Shown here: piece by piece, positions 52,538-61,394 of the stretch
Position numbering within the stretch: the stretch's first letter is position 1
Layout of the letters: the number at the start of each line of letters is the position of its first letter
Assembly (NCBI GenBank): GCA_964439625.1
Contig: CAYTPI010000019.1
Span: 8,642 to 72,641 of the forward strand
Source: CAYTPI01 sp964439625
GTDB lineage: Bacteria > Chloroflexota > Anaerolineae > Aggregatilineales > UBA3940
DNA length: 64,000 nt
Direction of reading: 5' to 3'
Made by a program: the position numbers and the translations under genes
The notes under the pieces: generated by a model
Told to the model about the DNA's origin: nothing
Databases searched by the model: none
What the model saw: only the letters and a program-made list of their open reading frames with translations

Positions 52538-54037
52538 ATGCCATACGTACCAGTTAAGATTACCGACCCAAGCGAACTACTCACTGAATTGAAGGCGCTA
52601 CGGACTGCCGTGTATGAAGAAGGGCAGGTAACATACGCTCGTTGGAAGCCGTTCATTAAAAGAGAGCGCTTCAAGATGAGCGCTGAAAATCTTGCGTATT
52701 ACCTCGCATTTCGCAGCCGCGATCTGCGAGATTTGCAGGCCGCATTACCACTGTGGGGCTTGTCGTCACTGGGGCGAGCGGAAGCCCGCGTATTGCAAAA
52801 CCTGGACGCGGTGATTGCGACCCTCTCGGCAGTGATTGGTGCGCCAGCCGAAACACGCCCGCCACTAGAAGTTTTTGTTCAGGGGCCGGCAGCGCTAATG
52901 GCGAATGCTGAGGAACTGTTTGGTGTTCGCCCGGATAACCGCCGCGTGCGCATCATGGTGACGATGCCAGATTATGCCGCTGATGACCCGGCCTTCGTTA
53001 AGGATTTAGTTGAACGTGGGATGAATTATGCTCGCATCAACTGTGCCCACGATGACCCAGGCGCTTGGACAAAAATGATCGCGAACATTCGCAAAGCTAG
53101 CGCCGAAACGGGCCGTGGCTGTGGCATCCATATGGATTTAGGCGGGCCGAAAGTCCGCACAGGGGCGATCAACCGGCTGCATGGGGAAAAGCGCGCTTAT
53201 AAAGGGGATGGTATTCTGCTGACGCGTGGCCCTGTTGACACAATCGATGATCAAACCATCAACTTCCAAACAATCACGTCGGAACCGGCTGTCATTGAAC
53301 AGGCCCAGGTTGGGCAGGAAGTATGGATTGATGATGGCGAGATCGGCACCGTTATCGAATCCAAGATGGATGACGCCTTGGTACTGCGCGTTACCGATGT
53401 AAGCACTAAAGGGTCTAAGCTCAAAGCAGAAAAGGGCATTAACTTTCCTGATACGGAACTGAAGCTCTCACCGTTGACACCTAAAGACATCGAAGACCTT
53501 GATTACGTGGTCGAGCATGCTGATGCCATCGGCTATTCGTTCGTGCAGACGCCTGAAGACGTTGACATGCTGCATGAAGCGATCAAATCACGGGTGGAGA
53601 CAACGGATCGTCTCTACGAGCTGGCGGTGGTTGCCAAGATTGAAACCAAGCTAGCAGTCCGTAACCTGCCGGAACTGATAATCCGTTCGGCGGGGCAGCA
53701 GCCCTTCGGTGTGATGATCGCGCGCGGTGACCTTGCCGTTGAGATCGGCTACCAGCGCATGGCGGAGATGCAAGAGCAGATTATGTGGATCTGTGAAGCG
53801 GCCCATGTCCCCGTAATCTGGGCGACTCAGGTATTCGAGAGTTTTGCGAAGCAGGGTATTCCGTCGCGGGCAGAAGTCACAGATGCGGCTATGGGCGAGC
53901 GGGCCGAATGTGTGATGCTCAATAAGGGGCCCTTCATCCACGAGGTTGTTACGACGCTTGATGATGTCCTTAGCCGGATGCAGGCCCACCAGATTAAGAA
54001 GACGCCACAGCTTCGTGAACTGCGCTCTTGGCAGTAA
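52538..54037 (+). CDS. Atypical pyruvate kinase with N-terminal extension, no C-terminal PK domain
   Basis: A 499-residue protein. The first ~130 residues are helical and not part of classical pyruvate kinase. The barrel then begins with RIMVTMPDYAADDPAFVKDLVERGMNYARINCAHDD and GIHMDLGGPKVRTG. VVAKIETK carries the catalytic Lys and Glu, MIARGDLAVEIG the metal/nucleotide loop, and WATQVFESFAKQGIPSRAEVTDAAM the conserved tail. Where classical enzymes read MLSGETA this one has MLNKGPF, and it stops there, lacking the regulatory C-terminal domain. It would convert phosphoenolpyruvate and ADP to pyruvate and ATP. An alternative substrate is possible. AAAGGA precedes the ATG. Confidence 0.8.
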   Translation: MPYVPVKITDPSELLTELKALRTAVYEEGQVTYARWKPFIKRERFKMSAENLAYYLAFRSRDLRDLQAALPLWGLSSLGRAEARVLQNLDAVIATLSAVIGAPAETRPPLEVFVQGPAALMANAEELFGVRPDNRRVRIMVTMPDYAADDPAFVKDLVERGMNYARINCAHDDPGAWTKMIANIRKASAETGRGCGIHMDLGGPKVRTGAINRLHGEKRAYKGDGILLTRGPVDTIDDQTINFQTITSEPAVIEQAQVGQEVWIDDGEIGTVIESKMDDALVLRVTDVSTKGSKLKAEKGINFPDTELKLSPLTPKDIEDLDYVVEHADAIGYSFVQTPEDVDMLHEAIKSRVETTDRLYELAVVAKIETKLAVRNLPELIIRSAGQQPFGVMIARGDLAVEIGYQRMAEMQEQIMWICEAAHVPVIWATQVFESFAKQGIPSRAEVTDAAMGERAECVMLNKGPFIHEVVTTLDDVLSRMQAHQIKKTPQLRELRSWQ

Positions 54038-54051
54038 AGAAAGACTAAGCT

Positions 54052-54444
54052 CTACGAGCTTGCATCATGTGCCTCGAGTTGTCTGCGTGCATAGGCGATG
54101 GCACCATCGAGGTTGTCAAAAAATTCTAGGTGCGCCAATTGATCAAAGTGAGGCTGCAACGTCTTGATGGCAATCGACAAAAAGGATTGATCGAAGACCA
54201 GTACAGGCCGAAAGCGTTTGTCTCTCAGCCCGCCGGACGGATCGGAGAGCATGCTGCTCGACGCGACGATGATATCCTGATAGGATGGCTTGATGTGGGT
54301 ATAGTCAGAGCGACCATCCATCCCAGTCTTGATGTCATCAACTTCGCTGGCAACCGCCTCTGAGATGGTCTGATAATCAACGGGTTCGATGAAATCTAGA
54401 ATAAGAATACGCGCTTGATCAAGTACGTTAACGACATATGGCAT
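54052..54444 (-). CDS. STAS-like small protein
   Basis: A 130-residue soluble protein. It opens with strands (YVVNVLDQARILILDFIEPVDY), has long helices and a central strand (YQDIIVASSSML), then RPVLVFDQSFLSIAIK and a last helix preceded by FFDNLDGAIAYARRQL. The order, and the -NL--A/VAY/F- end, resemble the protein at 37076-37465, suggesting a shared STAS-like fold. It converges on the pyruvate kinase gene with a 14-base gap. Role unknown. Confidence 0.5.
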   Translation of the reverse strand: MPYVVNVLDQARILILDFIEPVDYQTISEAVASEVDDIKTGMDGRSDYTHIKPSYQDIIVASSSMLSDPSGGLRDKRFRPVLVFDQSFLSIAIKTLQPHFDQLAHLEFFDNLDGAIAYARRQLEAHDASS

Positions 54445-54496
54445 GAGTTGGCTCCCGAGTGCGGGGCGCTGTTGGCATCTTACCTAGCTTATAAGA

Positions 54497-54993
54497 TTAC
54501 TGCGTCACGCTAGGCTCTGGGGGAACAACGTCAAGCTCACCGAGAAACAGCCCTAGTGACTGTTGGTACGCAAACTGGCTGAGTTCGTCGTTCGGCTCGT
54601 ACAGTCGCAAAAACGCACGATAATCATCGATAGCATCGCTCGTATTGCCCAGCTCGTCGAACGTCCGCGCTCACCAGAACAATGGCAGCGGGTTGGTTGG
54701 GTTTAGCTTGAGGGTGTCGGTCAGGTCTTCGGAGGCTTGTTCGTAGTTTCCTTTTTGGTAGTGCGCCAAACCTCGATTGTAGAGCAATTCAGAATTCTGG
54801 TCGTCCAACTCGATTGCCTCAGTTAATAGTGTAATAGAGCTGTCTCAGCATTACCTGCGTCTGCTGCTGCAAGCGCTTCAGCATTGAGGGTTAGTGGATC
54901 AGGTGTTGCCGTTGCGGTCGGAGTTGGCTCTCGTGCGGCAGCCGCGCACCCGGCAAGCATCAAAGGCAGAAGCCAAGTAAAACGGTCGATCAT
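54497..54993 (-). pseudogene. Decayed lipoprotein gene with TPR repeats
   Basis: Joined across three frames this is a TPR lipoprotein. Frame one (from the ATG at 54993) gives a signal peptide with lipobox LMLAGC and a Thr/Pro linker, then stops at 54823. Frame two gives TLLTEAIELDDQNSELLYNRGLA and HYQKGNYEQASEDLTDTLKLNP, clear TPR units. Frame three gives LPLFW, a TGA at 54673-54671 where Arg would fit, then ARTFDELGNTSDAIDDYRAFL to a TAA at 54497. So two frame changes (near 54840 and 54690) and one nonsense codon interrupt it. It is not functional as written, unless the sequence has errors. Confidence 0.8.
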
Positions 54994-55062
54994 TGTGCAT
55001 CCTTCAGATGGTGTGGCGTTTACTTATTTAAGGGGCTACTCCGGCAATGCTTACGTATAAGT

Positions 55063-55629
55063 TCAGATGCTGTACTTTGGAATGCTCTCTTGTTGTAGCA
55101 ACGCGCTAAGGTAGCGGTATTGTTGTTCGCTGTGATGCCGGATGTATACGAACAAAGGCAGATACATCAAAGCGATCATCAGGGCGGGCAGTACAGCCAG
55201 CAGCAGCATGGACGGGTCAAGTTGGCCCAGTTCGGCTGTCTGGCGGAGTGCTATAATCAGGATTGCTAAGGTAGTAGCACACATGCTGTACCAGCTCAGA
55301 GCAAAACCCAATAGACCACGGCTCCAGCGCACCTGCACATTGATTTGCGTACCCGCTTCGTAGGGCTGTAACGTACCGTGATAGTAGAGCAGAGCAGGGT
55401 CGTTGACTTGCTCACTGCGATCATCACCACGGTAAAGCGGGGCGATGCGAAACATAGTGCGGTCGTGTTTACCCCAATAGCATTTCAGCGGCATGTATGG
55501 TGCTGGCTCAGGGTCAGCCTTGGTGACCTTGCCCACCCGGAAGTTGACTTCGGCAGGTGAGTAATGCGACTCGATACAAAAAGCGGTTCTCGGTAGGATG
55601 TGAAACCGGATAGTAGGTTGCTGTTGCAT
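55063..55629 (-). CDS. Membrane protein, unknown
   Basis: A 188-residue protein. The first ~110 residues are soluble and beta-rich (TIRFHILPRTAFCIESHYS, then LYYHGTLQPYEAGTQINVQVRW). Two TM helices follow (SWYSMCATTLAILIIAL and MLLLAVLPALMIALMYLPLFVYI) and a short tail. The order is similar to small Chloroflexota membrane proteins of unknown role. The ATG has no clear ribosome binding site. No family recognised. Confidence 0.6.
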   Translation of the reverse strand: MQQQPTIRFHILPRTAFCIESHYSPAEVNFRVGKVTKADPEPAPYMPLKCYWGKHDRTMFRIAPLYRGDDRSEQVNDPALLYYHGTLQPYEAGTQINVQVRWSRGLLGFALSWYSMCATTLAILIIALRQTAELGQLDPSMLLLAVLPALMIALMYLPLFVYIRHHSEQQYRYLSALLQQESIPKYSI

Positions 55630-55730
55630 AGGTTTTATCTAGAGAAATATCTCAATCAAATCAACCAGCGTAGGATGTTACGTGTGTAAGGTAACAAATC
55701 AATGAGGCTTTTGCACCAATGTGAGGCTCT

Positions 55731-56507
55731 ATGACCGACGACCAAAAGCATACTAAGTTGCTCGGGCAGTACATCCCGAATCCATTTTTTCGCCGCTTCC
55801 TAAATTTAGATACCTGGCCCGACACTGCAACAACCATTCTGATTATGTTGGTGGGCTATGTGCTGGTCATGATATTCGGCGTGATTGAGATACAGCAGAC
55901 AGACTTTCGCTTTACGACCTACCTTTACATCAGTATGTTTGGCCTCTACATGACGCTTGGGATGACGCCCATTCTTTGGTTTGCAATTAGCCTTGGCGCT
56001 TTTGTGATGGTGCGTCAGTTAGAGGTTGGAACAGCGGCTTTCAAGTCGATGCGGCGGGTGGCAATTGATGGGCCGCTGGCAGTCTTTGGGGTTTGCCACC
56101 GCTTCCGCACGCTGTTTGCCTTCTTGACAATTCTGTCAGCATCGATCTTATCAATCGCCGTCTTCGCCCCCATTCCGGTGGCCTCACGCGTGGCCTTCGC
56201 TTTGATATTGATGCTGTTCAATGTGGCCTTTATGCAGACTTTATTGGCGTTTGTCACCTTTGGGACGTGGGCCGGTCTCAGGTTTCGTAGCGGTATTCTG
56301 GGGTTTATGGTCGTCTTCGTCGTGACGATTGCTGCCTACAATATTTCTTTGCTAACATTGGCCTCAACTGCTTTCGTCAATGATTTGTCGCCTGCTGTTG
56401 CTGTCGCGCTTTTCTTTGTTGTGCTGCTTGTACCACAAAACCTGGTGACAATTGGCTTTATGCTGGATTTAAAGGGCAGGGTCTACACGGCACAGATGAA
56501 AAGCTAG
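55731..56507 (+). CDS. Polytopic membrane protein, unknown
   Basis: A 258-residue protein with about six hydrophobic helices after a polar lead (MTDDQKHTKLLGQYIPNPFF). A cytoplasmic-looking loop has FKSMRRVAIDGPLAVFGVCHRFR. GAGG lies 4 bases before the ATG. Its last bases overlap the end of the convergent HEAT-repeat gene by 4 bases. No family recognised. Confidence 0.6.
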   Translation: MTDDQKHTKLLGQYIPNPFFRRFLNLDTWPDTATTILIMLVGYVLVMIFGVIEIQQTDFRFTTYLYISMFGLYMTLGMTPILWFAISLGAFVMVRQLEVGTAAFKSMRRVAIDGPLAVFGVCHRFRTLFAFLTILSASILSIAVFAPIPVASRVAFALILMLFNVAFMQTLLAFVTFGTWAGLRFRSGILGFMVVFVVTIAAYNISLLTLASTAFVNDLSPAVAVALFFVVLLVPQNLVTIGFMLDLKGRVYTAQMKS

Positions 56508-57208
56508 CGCCCGTGTTGGTAACGCCAAGCCTCAACAGCTTGAAGCGCTGGCGACGTGCCGATTTTTTCAAGGCTGTTAAGCGCTGCCGTATGGACCGGG
56601 TGTGAGACGTCATCCAGCATGTTAGCTAAGGGGCCAACTGCCCGCGGATCACCCAGATAACCGAAGGCGGTGGCAACCGCTGCTTGAATCTTTTCGCTGT
56701 CGTGTCGCTGATCCATGAGAACGGTCAACGGGCGGAACACGCGCTTATCCTGCAGGCGAGCCGCCCCGATCACCGCGGCTTGCACGACCCGATCATCAAT
56801 ATCCTCCATGCTCTTCACCAATGGGAACAACGCACGCTTATCATCAAGGTAGCCAAGCGCAGCCGCTGCTGCCTCCCGGACAATGGGATGGGGTTTGCCC
56901 AACATCTTGATCAACGGTTTGACTGCGGCTTTATCCCGCAGGGCGGCAAGCGTGTAAATGGCCTCTGCTTGAATGTTCGGTGGCGCCGTTTCCAGTAAGC
57001 GCAGGATCGGCATGGTGCTTTCAGGCGTCCCGGCATCTCGTAGGTGCAGCAAGGCACGCTGCACCACCCCATCATCAGAGTGGCCCAATAGAGATTCAGC
57101 GTGCTTGCGCTTGGCATCTTGCCCAAGGCGCACATCAAATGGATCGGGTTGTTGGCTACTTTGCCCGCCTAGTGAAGGCGGCTGCGGTGCTGGGGTATCG
57201 GATGTCAT
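56504..57208 (-). CDS. HEAT-repeat protein
   Basis: A 234-residue soluble protein with about five HEAT/PBS-lyase-type helical repeats. Typical units are AEAIYTLAALRDKAAVKPLIKML, VREAAAAALGYLDDKRALFPLV, AAVATAFGYLGDPRAVGPLANML and TAALNSLEKIGTSPALQAVEAW. The N terminus is a disordered Pro/Gln-rich stretch. It most likely acts as a protein-interaction scaffold. It may be co-transcribed with the membrane-protein gene upstream, 22 bases away. Confidence 0.8.
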   Translation of the reverse strand: MTSDTPAPQPPSLGGQSSQQPDPFDVRLGQDAKRKHAESLLGHSDDGVVQRALLHLRDAGTPESTMPILRLLETAPPNIQAEAIYTLAALRDKAAVKPLIKMLGKPHPIVREAAAAALGYLDDKRALFPLVKSMEDIDDRVVQAAVIGAARLQDKRVFRPLTVLMDQRHDSEKIQAAVATAFGYLGDPRAVGPLANMLDDVSHPVHTAALNSLEKIGTSPALQAVEAWRYQHGR

Positions 57209-57230
57209 AAATAGATAATATCAGATCGAG

Positions 57231-57881
57231 TCAATCTGTGTCCCAGAAGAGCACAGTCAAGACGCCAAAGAACAGCACATGAGACAAATTGGCGGTTGAA
57301 GGCCAGGCGAAATCACCAAGAGCGGGCAGCAACCAGCCGAAAATCGGCACAATAATGTTGGGCACTATTGGCGCGATCCACACCAACCAATTCGGTAGGT
57401 CTGGGCTGCGGCGGACCGCTATTATGAAAATAACCGAGCCGACCGTCATCATCAGGTAGAAGATGACGTAGGCCGGGGTGATGAAGGGCGCAAACTGCAA
57501 AGCGTAAGCGCTGATGTTATCGGGGCCGAGGCCGCTGGTGAAGATCGATTGCAACACAATACCGACAAACGCATGGATCGCTGTACCCAGCACGACGCCA
57601 TAGGTGCCGAGCAGTAATAAGGTGCGCGAGAAAAACGGCCCCGCCGGCTGCACCCGCTGCGCGACCATCCAATAGCCGGCGATCATCAAAGGGATAATCA
57701 AGACGCCGAGGTAGGTGCCCGCAAGGGCGCGTTCAAACCCGATATTGGGCAGCACCCGCAGAGGGTTGCTAGAGAACCCCGGCGTGAAGAACAGCAGTAA
57801 ATCAGCGATGGCGCCAAGCAACGCAGCGCCTGTTGCGATAATGCCCGCTCGTTTGAGTGTTGATGGTGCTACTTCAAACAT
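57231..57881 (-). CDS. Polytopic membrane protein (DUF6796-like, tentative)
   Basis: A 216-residue protein with about six hydrophobic helices. A histidine in the GTAIHAFVG segment and the YGVVLGTA pattern before it resemble a set of small bacterial membrane proteins placed in DUF6796. An external loop carries LLFFTPGFSSNPLRVLP. No function is known. An RBS-like AGGTCAGG precedes the ATG. Confidence 0.6.
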   Translation of the reverse strand: MFEVAPSTLKRAGIIATGAALLGAIADLLLFFTPGFSSNPLRVLPNIGFERALAGTYLGVLIIPLMIAGYWMVAQRVQPAGPFFSRTLLLLGTYGVVLGTAIHAFVGIVLQSIFTSGLGPDNISAYALQFAPFITPAYVIFYLMMTVGSVIFIIAVRRSPDLPNWLVWIAPIVPNIIVPIFGWLLPALGDFAWPSTANLSHVLFFGVLTVLFWDTD

Positions 57882-58112
57882 AACGCCTGACCTTTGCGAT
57901 GAGTCTTTTTTCTTAAATAACCATCAAGCAGCCATCTCTTGCTGTCTCTAGTTCCACTTTGATTGCGCTGACCCTACGATTTTTGCACTTTGGGCTTCTT
58001 TGGAGATTTGATGAGATTGTACGTGTTCGGTGGTTGCTTGTCACGAGAAAGTGCCGGCGCTGATGCGAGGAGGGTTGGCAGGCCGAGCCGATAGACCCGG
58101 CCTCGCATGTTG

Positions 58113-59438
58113 CTAACTGGCTGGGCGTTCACCGAGGATGATCTCAAGCTCAATCTCTTCACCATCGCGCAGCACCGTCAGCGTGATGGTGTCGTCGGGG
58201 CTGGTCTCAAACTCAAGGTATTCGATCAGGTCTTCAAACGCACGCACATCGTTGCCATCGATGCCGACAACGATGTCACCGCCGATGGTGGTTGTAATCC
58301 CTTGGAGGGTGACTTCCGTTGTGCTGCCGCGTAGGCCGCCCTCCTCAGCGGGGCTACCAGGCACCACTTGGCTGACCAGCACGCCCGCTTGGTTAGGCTC
58401 AAGTTCCATTGCTTCACGGACGGGGTCACTGAGGACACTAGTTGCCACACCCAACCACGGATGCTTGTATTCACCGTTGGCAATCAGCGATGGGACGATC
58501 TTATCAACCGCAATCGCTGGGACTGCGTAGCCCACCCCGCTAAATTGTCCGTCGTTTGTGGCAATGGCGGTATTAACGCCGACCACTTGCCCGTTCAAAT
58601 TGAGCAGCGGCCCGCCAGAGTTACCTGGGTTAATTGCCGCGTCCGTCTGTATGATGCCGGGGATGGTGAAGCGGTTACCGCCAGTCGTTGTGGCCTGTGA
58701 TGGCAACGTGCGTCCAACGGCACTGACCACGCCGACGGTCATTGTGCCGTCGAGGCCAAAGGGGTTGCCAATGGCGATCACCGTGTAGCCGGGGCGGATC
58801 GCGGTGGAGTCACCAATTTCGAGCGGGGTAATATCCTGCGTGACGCTGGCATCCACTTTAAGGACAGCCAGATCGCTGTCAGGGTCGAGGCCGAGTAATT
58901 CCGCTTCGACGGTTAAGCCATCGGCGAAGGTCACGCGGATTTCTTCAGCGCCCGTCACAACATGGTAATTGGTCACAATGTAGCCTTCTCGGTCAATCAC
59001 AAAACCGGAGCCTTGCCCAAGCTGTAAGCGCCCTTCGCCGTTTTCAGGGACGGCATCTGGTGGGATCAGGTCTTCGAAGCCCGGTGGAATTTGCAAGGGT
59101 TGCCCGCGCACCGCTACCTGAATGTTGACGGTCGCCGGGTTGGCTGCGTCATAGAGATCGGCTAAAACTTGATCTAACTCGGTGATTACCAACGGTTCGT
59201 CATCAGCGCTGTTGTCAACCGCATCGATCTCTTCGACCGTTACGTTGTCTTCGTCTTCAGTTTCTACTGCCGGTGGTGTTTCGTCTTTTTGCTGCTCGTC
59301 AAGTGGTGCCACTTCTCCTGGAGGAGGCGGTGCATCGTTCTCCAGCGGCGCCTCTGCCAGAAGGTCGGTTAATGGCCCACATGCTATCGAGACGACGGAA
59401 AGAAGAATGCCAGCCAGCATGTACTTAAGTTGTTTCAT
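58113..59438 (-). CDS. HtrA/DegP-type serine protease with PDZ domain, lipoprotein-like N terminus
   Basis: A 441-residue extracytoplasmic quality-control protease. The signal sequence ends in a lipobox-like VSIAC (C20), then an acidic Pro-rich linker of ~70 residues. The trypsin-like domain has H159 (TNYHVV), D189 (DSDLAVL) and S274 (NPGNSGGP), a complete triad. One PDZ domain fills ~325-435 (LGVATSVL, VLVSQVVPGSPAEEGGL, GGDIVVGIDGNDV). The frame is open 22 codons further, but the ATG at 59438, with AAAGG upstream, starts the signal sequence. Single gene. Confidence 0.92.
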   Translation of the reverse strand: MKQLKYMLAGILLSVVSIACGPLTDLLAEAPLENDAPPPPGEVAPLDEQQKDETPPAVETEDEDNVTVEEIDAVDNSADDEPLVITELDQVLADLYDAANPATVNIQVAVRGQPLQIPPGFEDLIPPDAVPENGEGRLQLGQGSGFVIDREGYIVTNYHVVTGAEEIRVTFADGLTVEAELLGLDPDSDLAVLKVDASVTQDITPLEIGDSTAIRPGYTVIAIGNPFGLDGTMTVGVVSAVGRTLPSQATTTGGNRFTIPGIIQTDAAINPGNSGGPLLNLNGQVVGVNTAIATNDGQFSGVGYAVPAIAVDKIVPSLIANGEYKHPWLGVATSVLSDPVREAMELEPNQAGVLVSQVVPGSPAEEGGLRGSTTEVTLQGITTTIGGDIVVGIDGNDVRAFEDLIEYLEFETSPDDTITLTVLRDGEEIELEIILGERPAS

Positions 59439-59735
59439 TGCTGCCTTTACCAGTTTATTTAACTTATACGCTAGAAGGTACAGAAAGGCGCAGTCTTTCG
59501 TCAACTTACGAGGATGTTATGATGATTATCTGATGCGTAAGTCCTATGTGATTGAGCGGCACAGCAGACTGAAGCCCACTACTAAGCATGGGTATGTTCC
59601 ATTGGGGACTTGATGTATGTAGCCCAACAATGAATTACTGGGCTGTATAGAGTGATGGCTATGAAAACGTCTGTTGCTACCTAGCTCGACCATCAACGAC
59701 CGGGCTAGGTAGGTTTATTTTGTTTCAAGGGGTTG
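59439..59735. other. Intergenic region between htrA-like gene and xylB
   Basis: No convincing gene is present. A 26-codon frame starting at 59532 is too short to trust. It holds a short AGCCCA...TGGGCT stem (about 59620-59643) and a longer hairpin listed separately. Confidence 0.5.
59677..59712 (+). terminator. Long hairpin with T-rich plus-strand tail
   Basis: CTACCTAGCTCG (59677-59688) and CGGGCTAGGTAG (59701-59712) make a 12-bp stem with one G-T pair, followed by GTTTATTTTGTTTC on the plus strand. No plus-strand gene is known upstream of it, while xylB ends 23 bases away on the minus strand. It may work in either direction, or end an unannotated transcript. Confidence 0.5.
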
Positions 59736-61238
59736 CTACATCTCTGCGACAGCGTCGAACGTCGGTTTGAGGTCGCCATATAAGCGTTGGTAACCGGGGT
59801 ACAGTTCTGCGTAGCGTGCGGCGTTTTCAGGGTTGGGCGTGGTGGTATCCGTAATTTGGATCGCGCTGCGGCAGGCCGAGACGATGTCGTCATACAGGCC
59901 GACGCCCACACCGGCGCACAACGCCGCACCAAAAGCCGCGCCCTCGGTTGTGTTGACGCTGTGCAGCTCGCTGCCGAGCACATCTGCCATAATCTGGCGC
60001 CAAGTGGCTGACTGCGCCGCACCACCTGACACCCGCACTTCATTGATTTGGATGCCGCCTGCCGCTTGGATCAGCGTGAAACTGTCCTTCAGGCCATAGG
60101 CGACGCCCTCCAACACGGAGCGTACCATGTCACCGCGCTTGTGACGCACCGTCAGGCCGACCCATGCCCCACGCGCTAGTGGATCAGGGTAGGGGGTGCG
60201 CTCACCCGTCAGGTAGGGGGCGAAGTATAATCCTTGACTACCGATAGGCACCTGCTCGGCTTCTGTGACTAGCGCATCAAATGAGGTGCCTGAGGCCAGT
60301 GTATCCTTGAACCACTGGAATGATCCGGCAGCACTGAGCATAACGCCCATAAAGTGCCACTTGCCCGGTGCGGCATGGCAGAAGGCGTGCAAGCGCCCCT
60401 CCGGCTGGATCGCGGGTTCGTCCAGCGGCGCGAAGACTACCCCCGATGTGCCGACGGTCAGCGCGATCACGCCTTGCTCCACAGCACCGACTCCGGTGGC
60501 TTGTGCTGCCTGATCGCCGCCGCCGCCCACAACTGGGGTGCCCGCCTTTAAACCAGTTAGTGCAGCGGCTTCGGCACTCACCTGCCCGGTGATCTCTGTC
60601 CCTTCAAAGGTCGGGGGCAGCCATGCCATTGGAATATCAAGCGCTTCAGCGATCTCCCGTGACCATGTGCGCTCTTTAAGATCAAACAGGATGGTGCCCG
60701 CCCCACCTGCTCGATCAACTGCCATAGTGCCCGTCAACCGGTAACGGATGTAATCCTTGGGCAGCAGAATATGGGCGGCTTTGGCGTAAACGTCTGGTTC
60801 TTCTTGGCTGACCCACAGCACCTTGGGCGCAGTGAAGCCCTCTAGAGCGTCGTTTCCGGTTATTTGGATCAGGCGCGCTTTGCCGACCCGCGCCCTGATC
60901 TCGTCGCACTGTTTGCTGGTGCGACCGTCATTCCACAGAATGGCTGGGCGCAAGACCTCACCTTGGGCATCCAGCAGCACAAGGCCGTGCATCTGCCCCG
61001 TCATGCCGATGGCGGCAACTTGTTCAGCGCTGATGTTGTTATCCGTCAGCGCCTGCTTAATTGCCTGTGCCATACCCTCCCACCAGTCGGTGGGGTTTTG
61101 CTCTGACCAGAGCGGCTTGGGGTTTGATACCGTTTGGGCCACCGACGCCGACCCAATGACATCACCATTGGGCTTGATTAATAGGGCTTTGGCCCCAGTC
61201 GTTGAAATGTCGAGGCCGAGTAAAACGTGATCGCTCAT
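59736..61238 (-). CDS. xylB: Xylulokinase
   Basis: A 500-residue FGGY-family kinase that phosphorylates D-xylulose. The N-terminal LLGLDISTTGAKALL is the phosphate motif. MTGQMHGLVLLD and ILWNDGRTSKQC match XylB substrate loops. LTVGTSGVVF and RVSGGAAQSATWRQIMAD form the ATP domain. The frame is open 9 codons further upstream, but AGGAG lies 10 bases before the ATG at 61238. It lies downstream of xylA by 156 bases on the same strand, so xylose enters the pentose phosphate pathway through this pair. Confidence 0.93.
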   Translation of the reverse strand: MSDHVLLGLDISTTGAKALLIKPNGDVIGSASVAQTVSNPKPLWSEQNPTDWWEGMAQAIKQALTDNNISAEQVAAIGMTGQMHGLVLLDAQGEVLRPAILWNDGRTSKQCDEIRARVGKARLIQITGNDALEGFTAPKVLWVSQEEPDVYAKAAHILLPKDYIRYRLTGTMAVDRAGGAGTILFDLKERTWSREIAEALDIPMAWLPPTFEGTEITGQVSAEAAALTGLKAGTPVVGGGGDQAAQATGVGAVEQGVIALTVGTSGVVFAPLDEPAIQPEGRLHAFCHAAPGKWHFMGVMLSAAGSFQWFKDTLASGTSFDALVTEAEQVPIGSQGLYFAPYLTGERTPYPDPLARGAWVGLTVRHKRGDMVRSVLEGVAYGLKDSFTLIQAAGGIQINEVRVSGGAAQSATWRQIMADVLGSELHSVNTTEGAAFGAALCAGVGVGLYDDIVSACRSAIQITDTTTPNPENAARYAELYPGYQRLYGDLKPTFDAVAEM

Positions 61239-61394
61239 GGGGAGAATACTCCTGTTCGCTGTCATTGGTTAGAAAACACCCCCTAAATTCAAGTACAGGC
61301 TCGCATTCGGCTCCCTTCTTCAGCAAAGAGGGCCTATCCGACGCCGAGTCGTCGGGTGGGGGGCTGGTGCTCAATTGGCTGGCATGGCTTGTCT

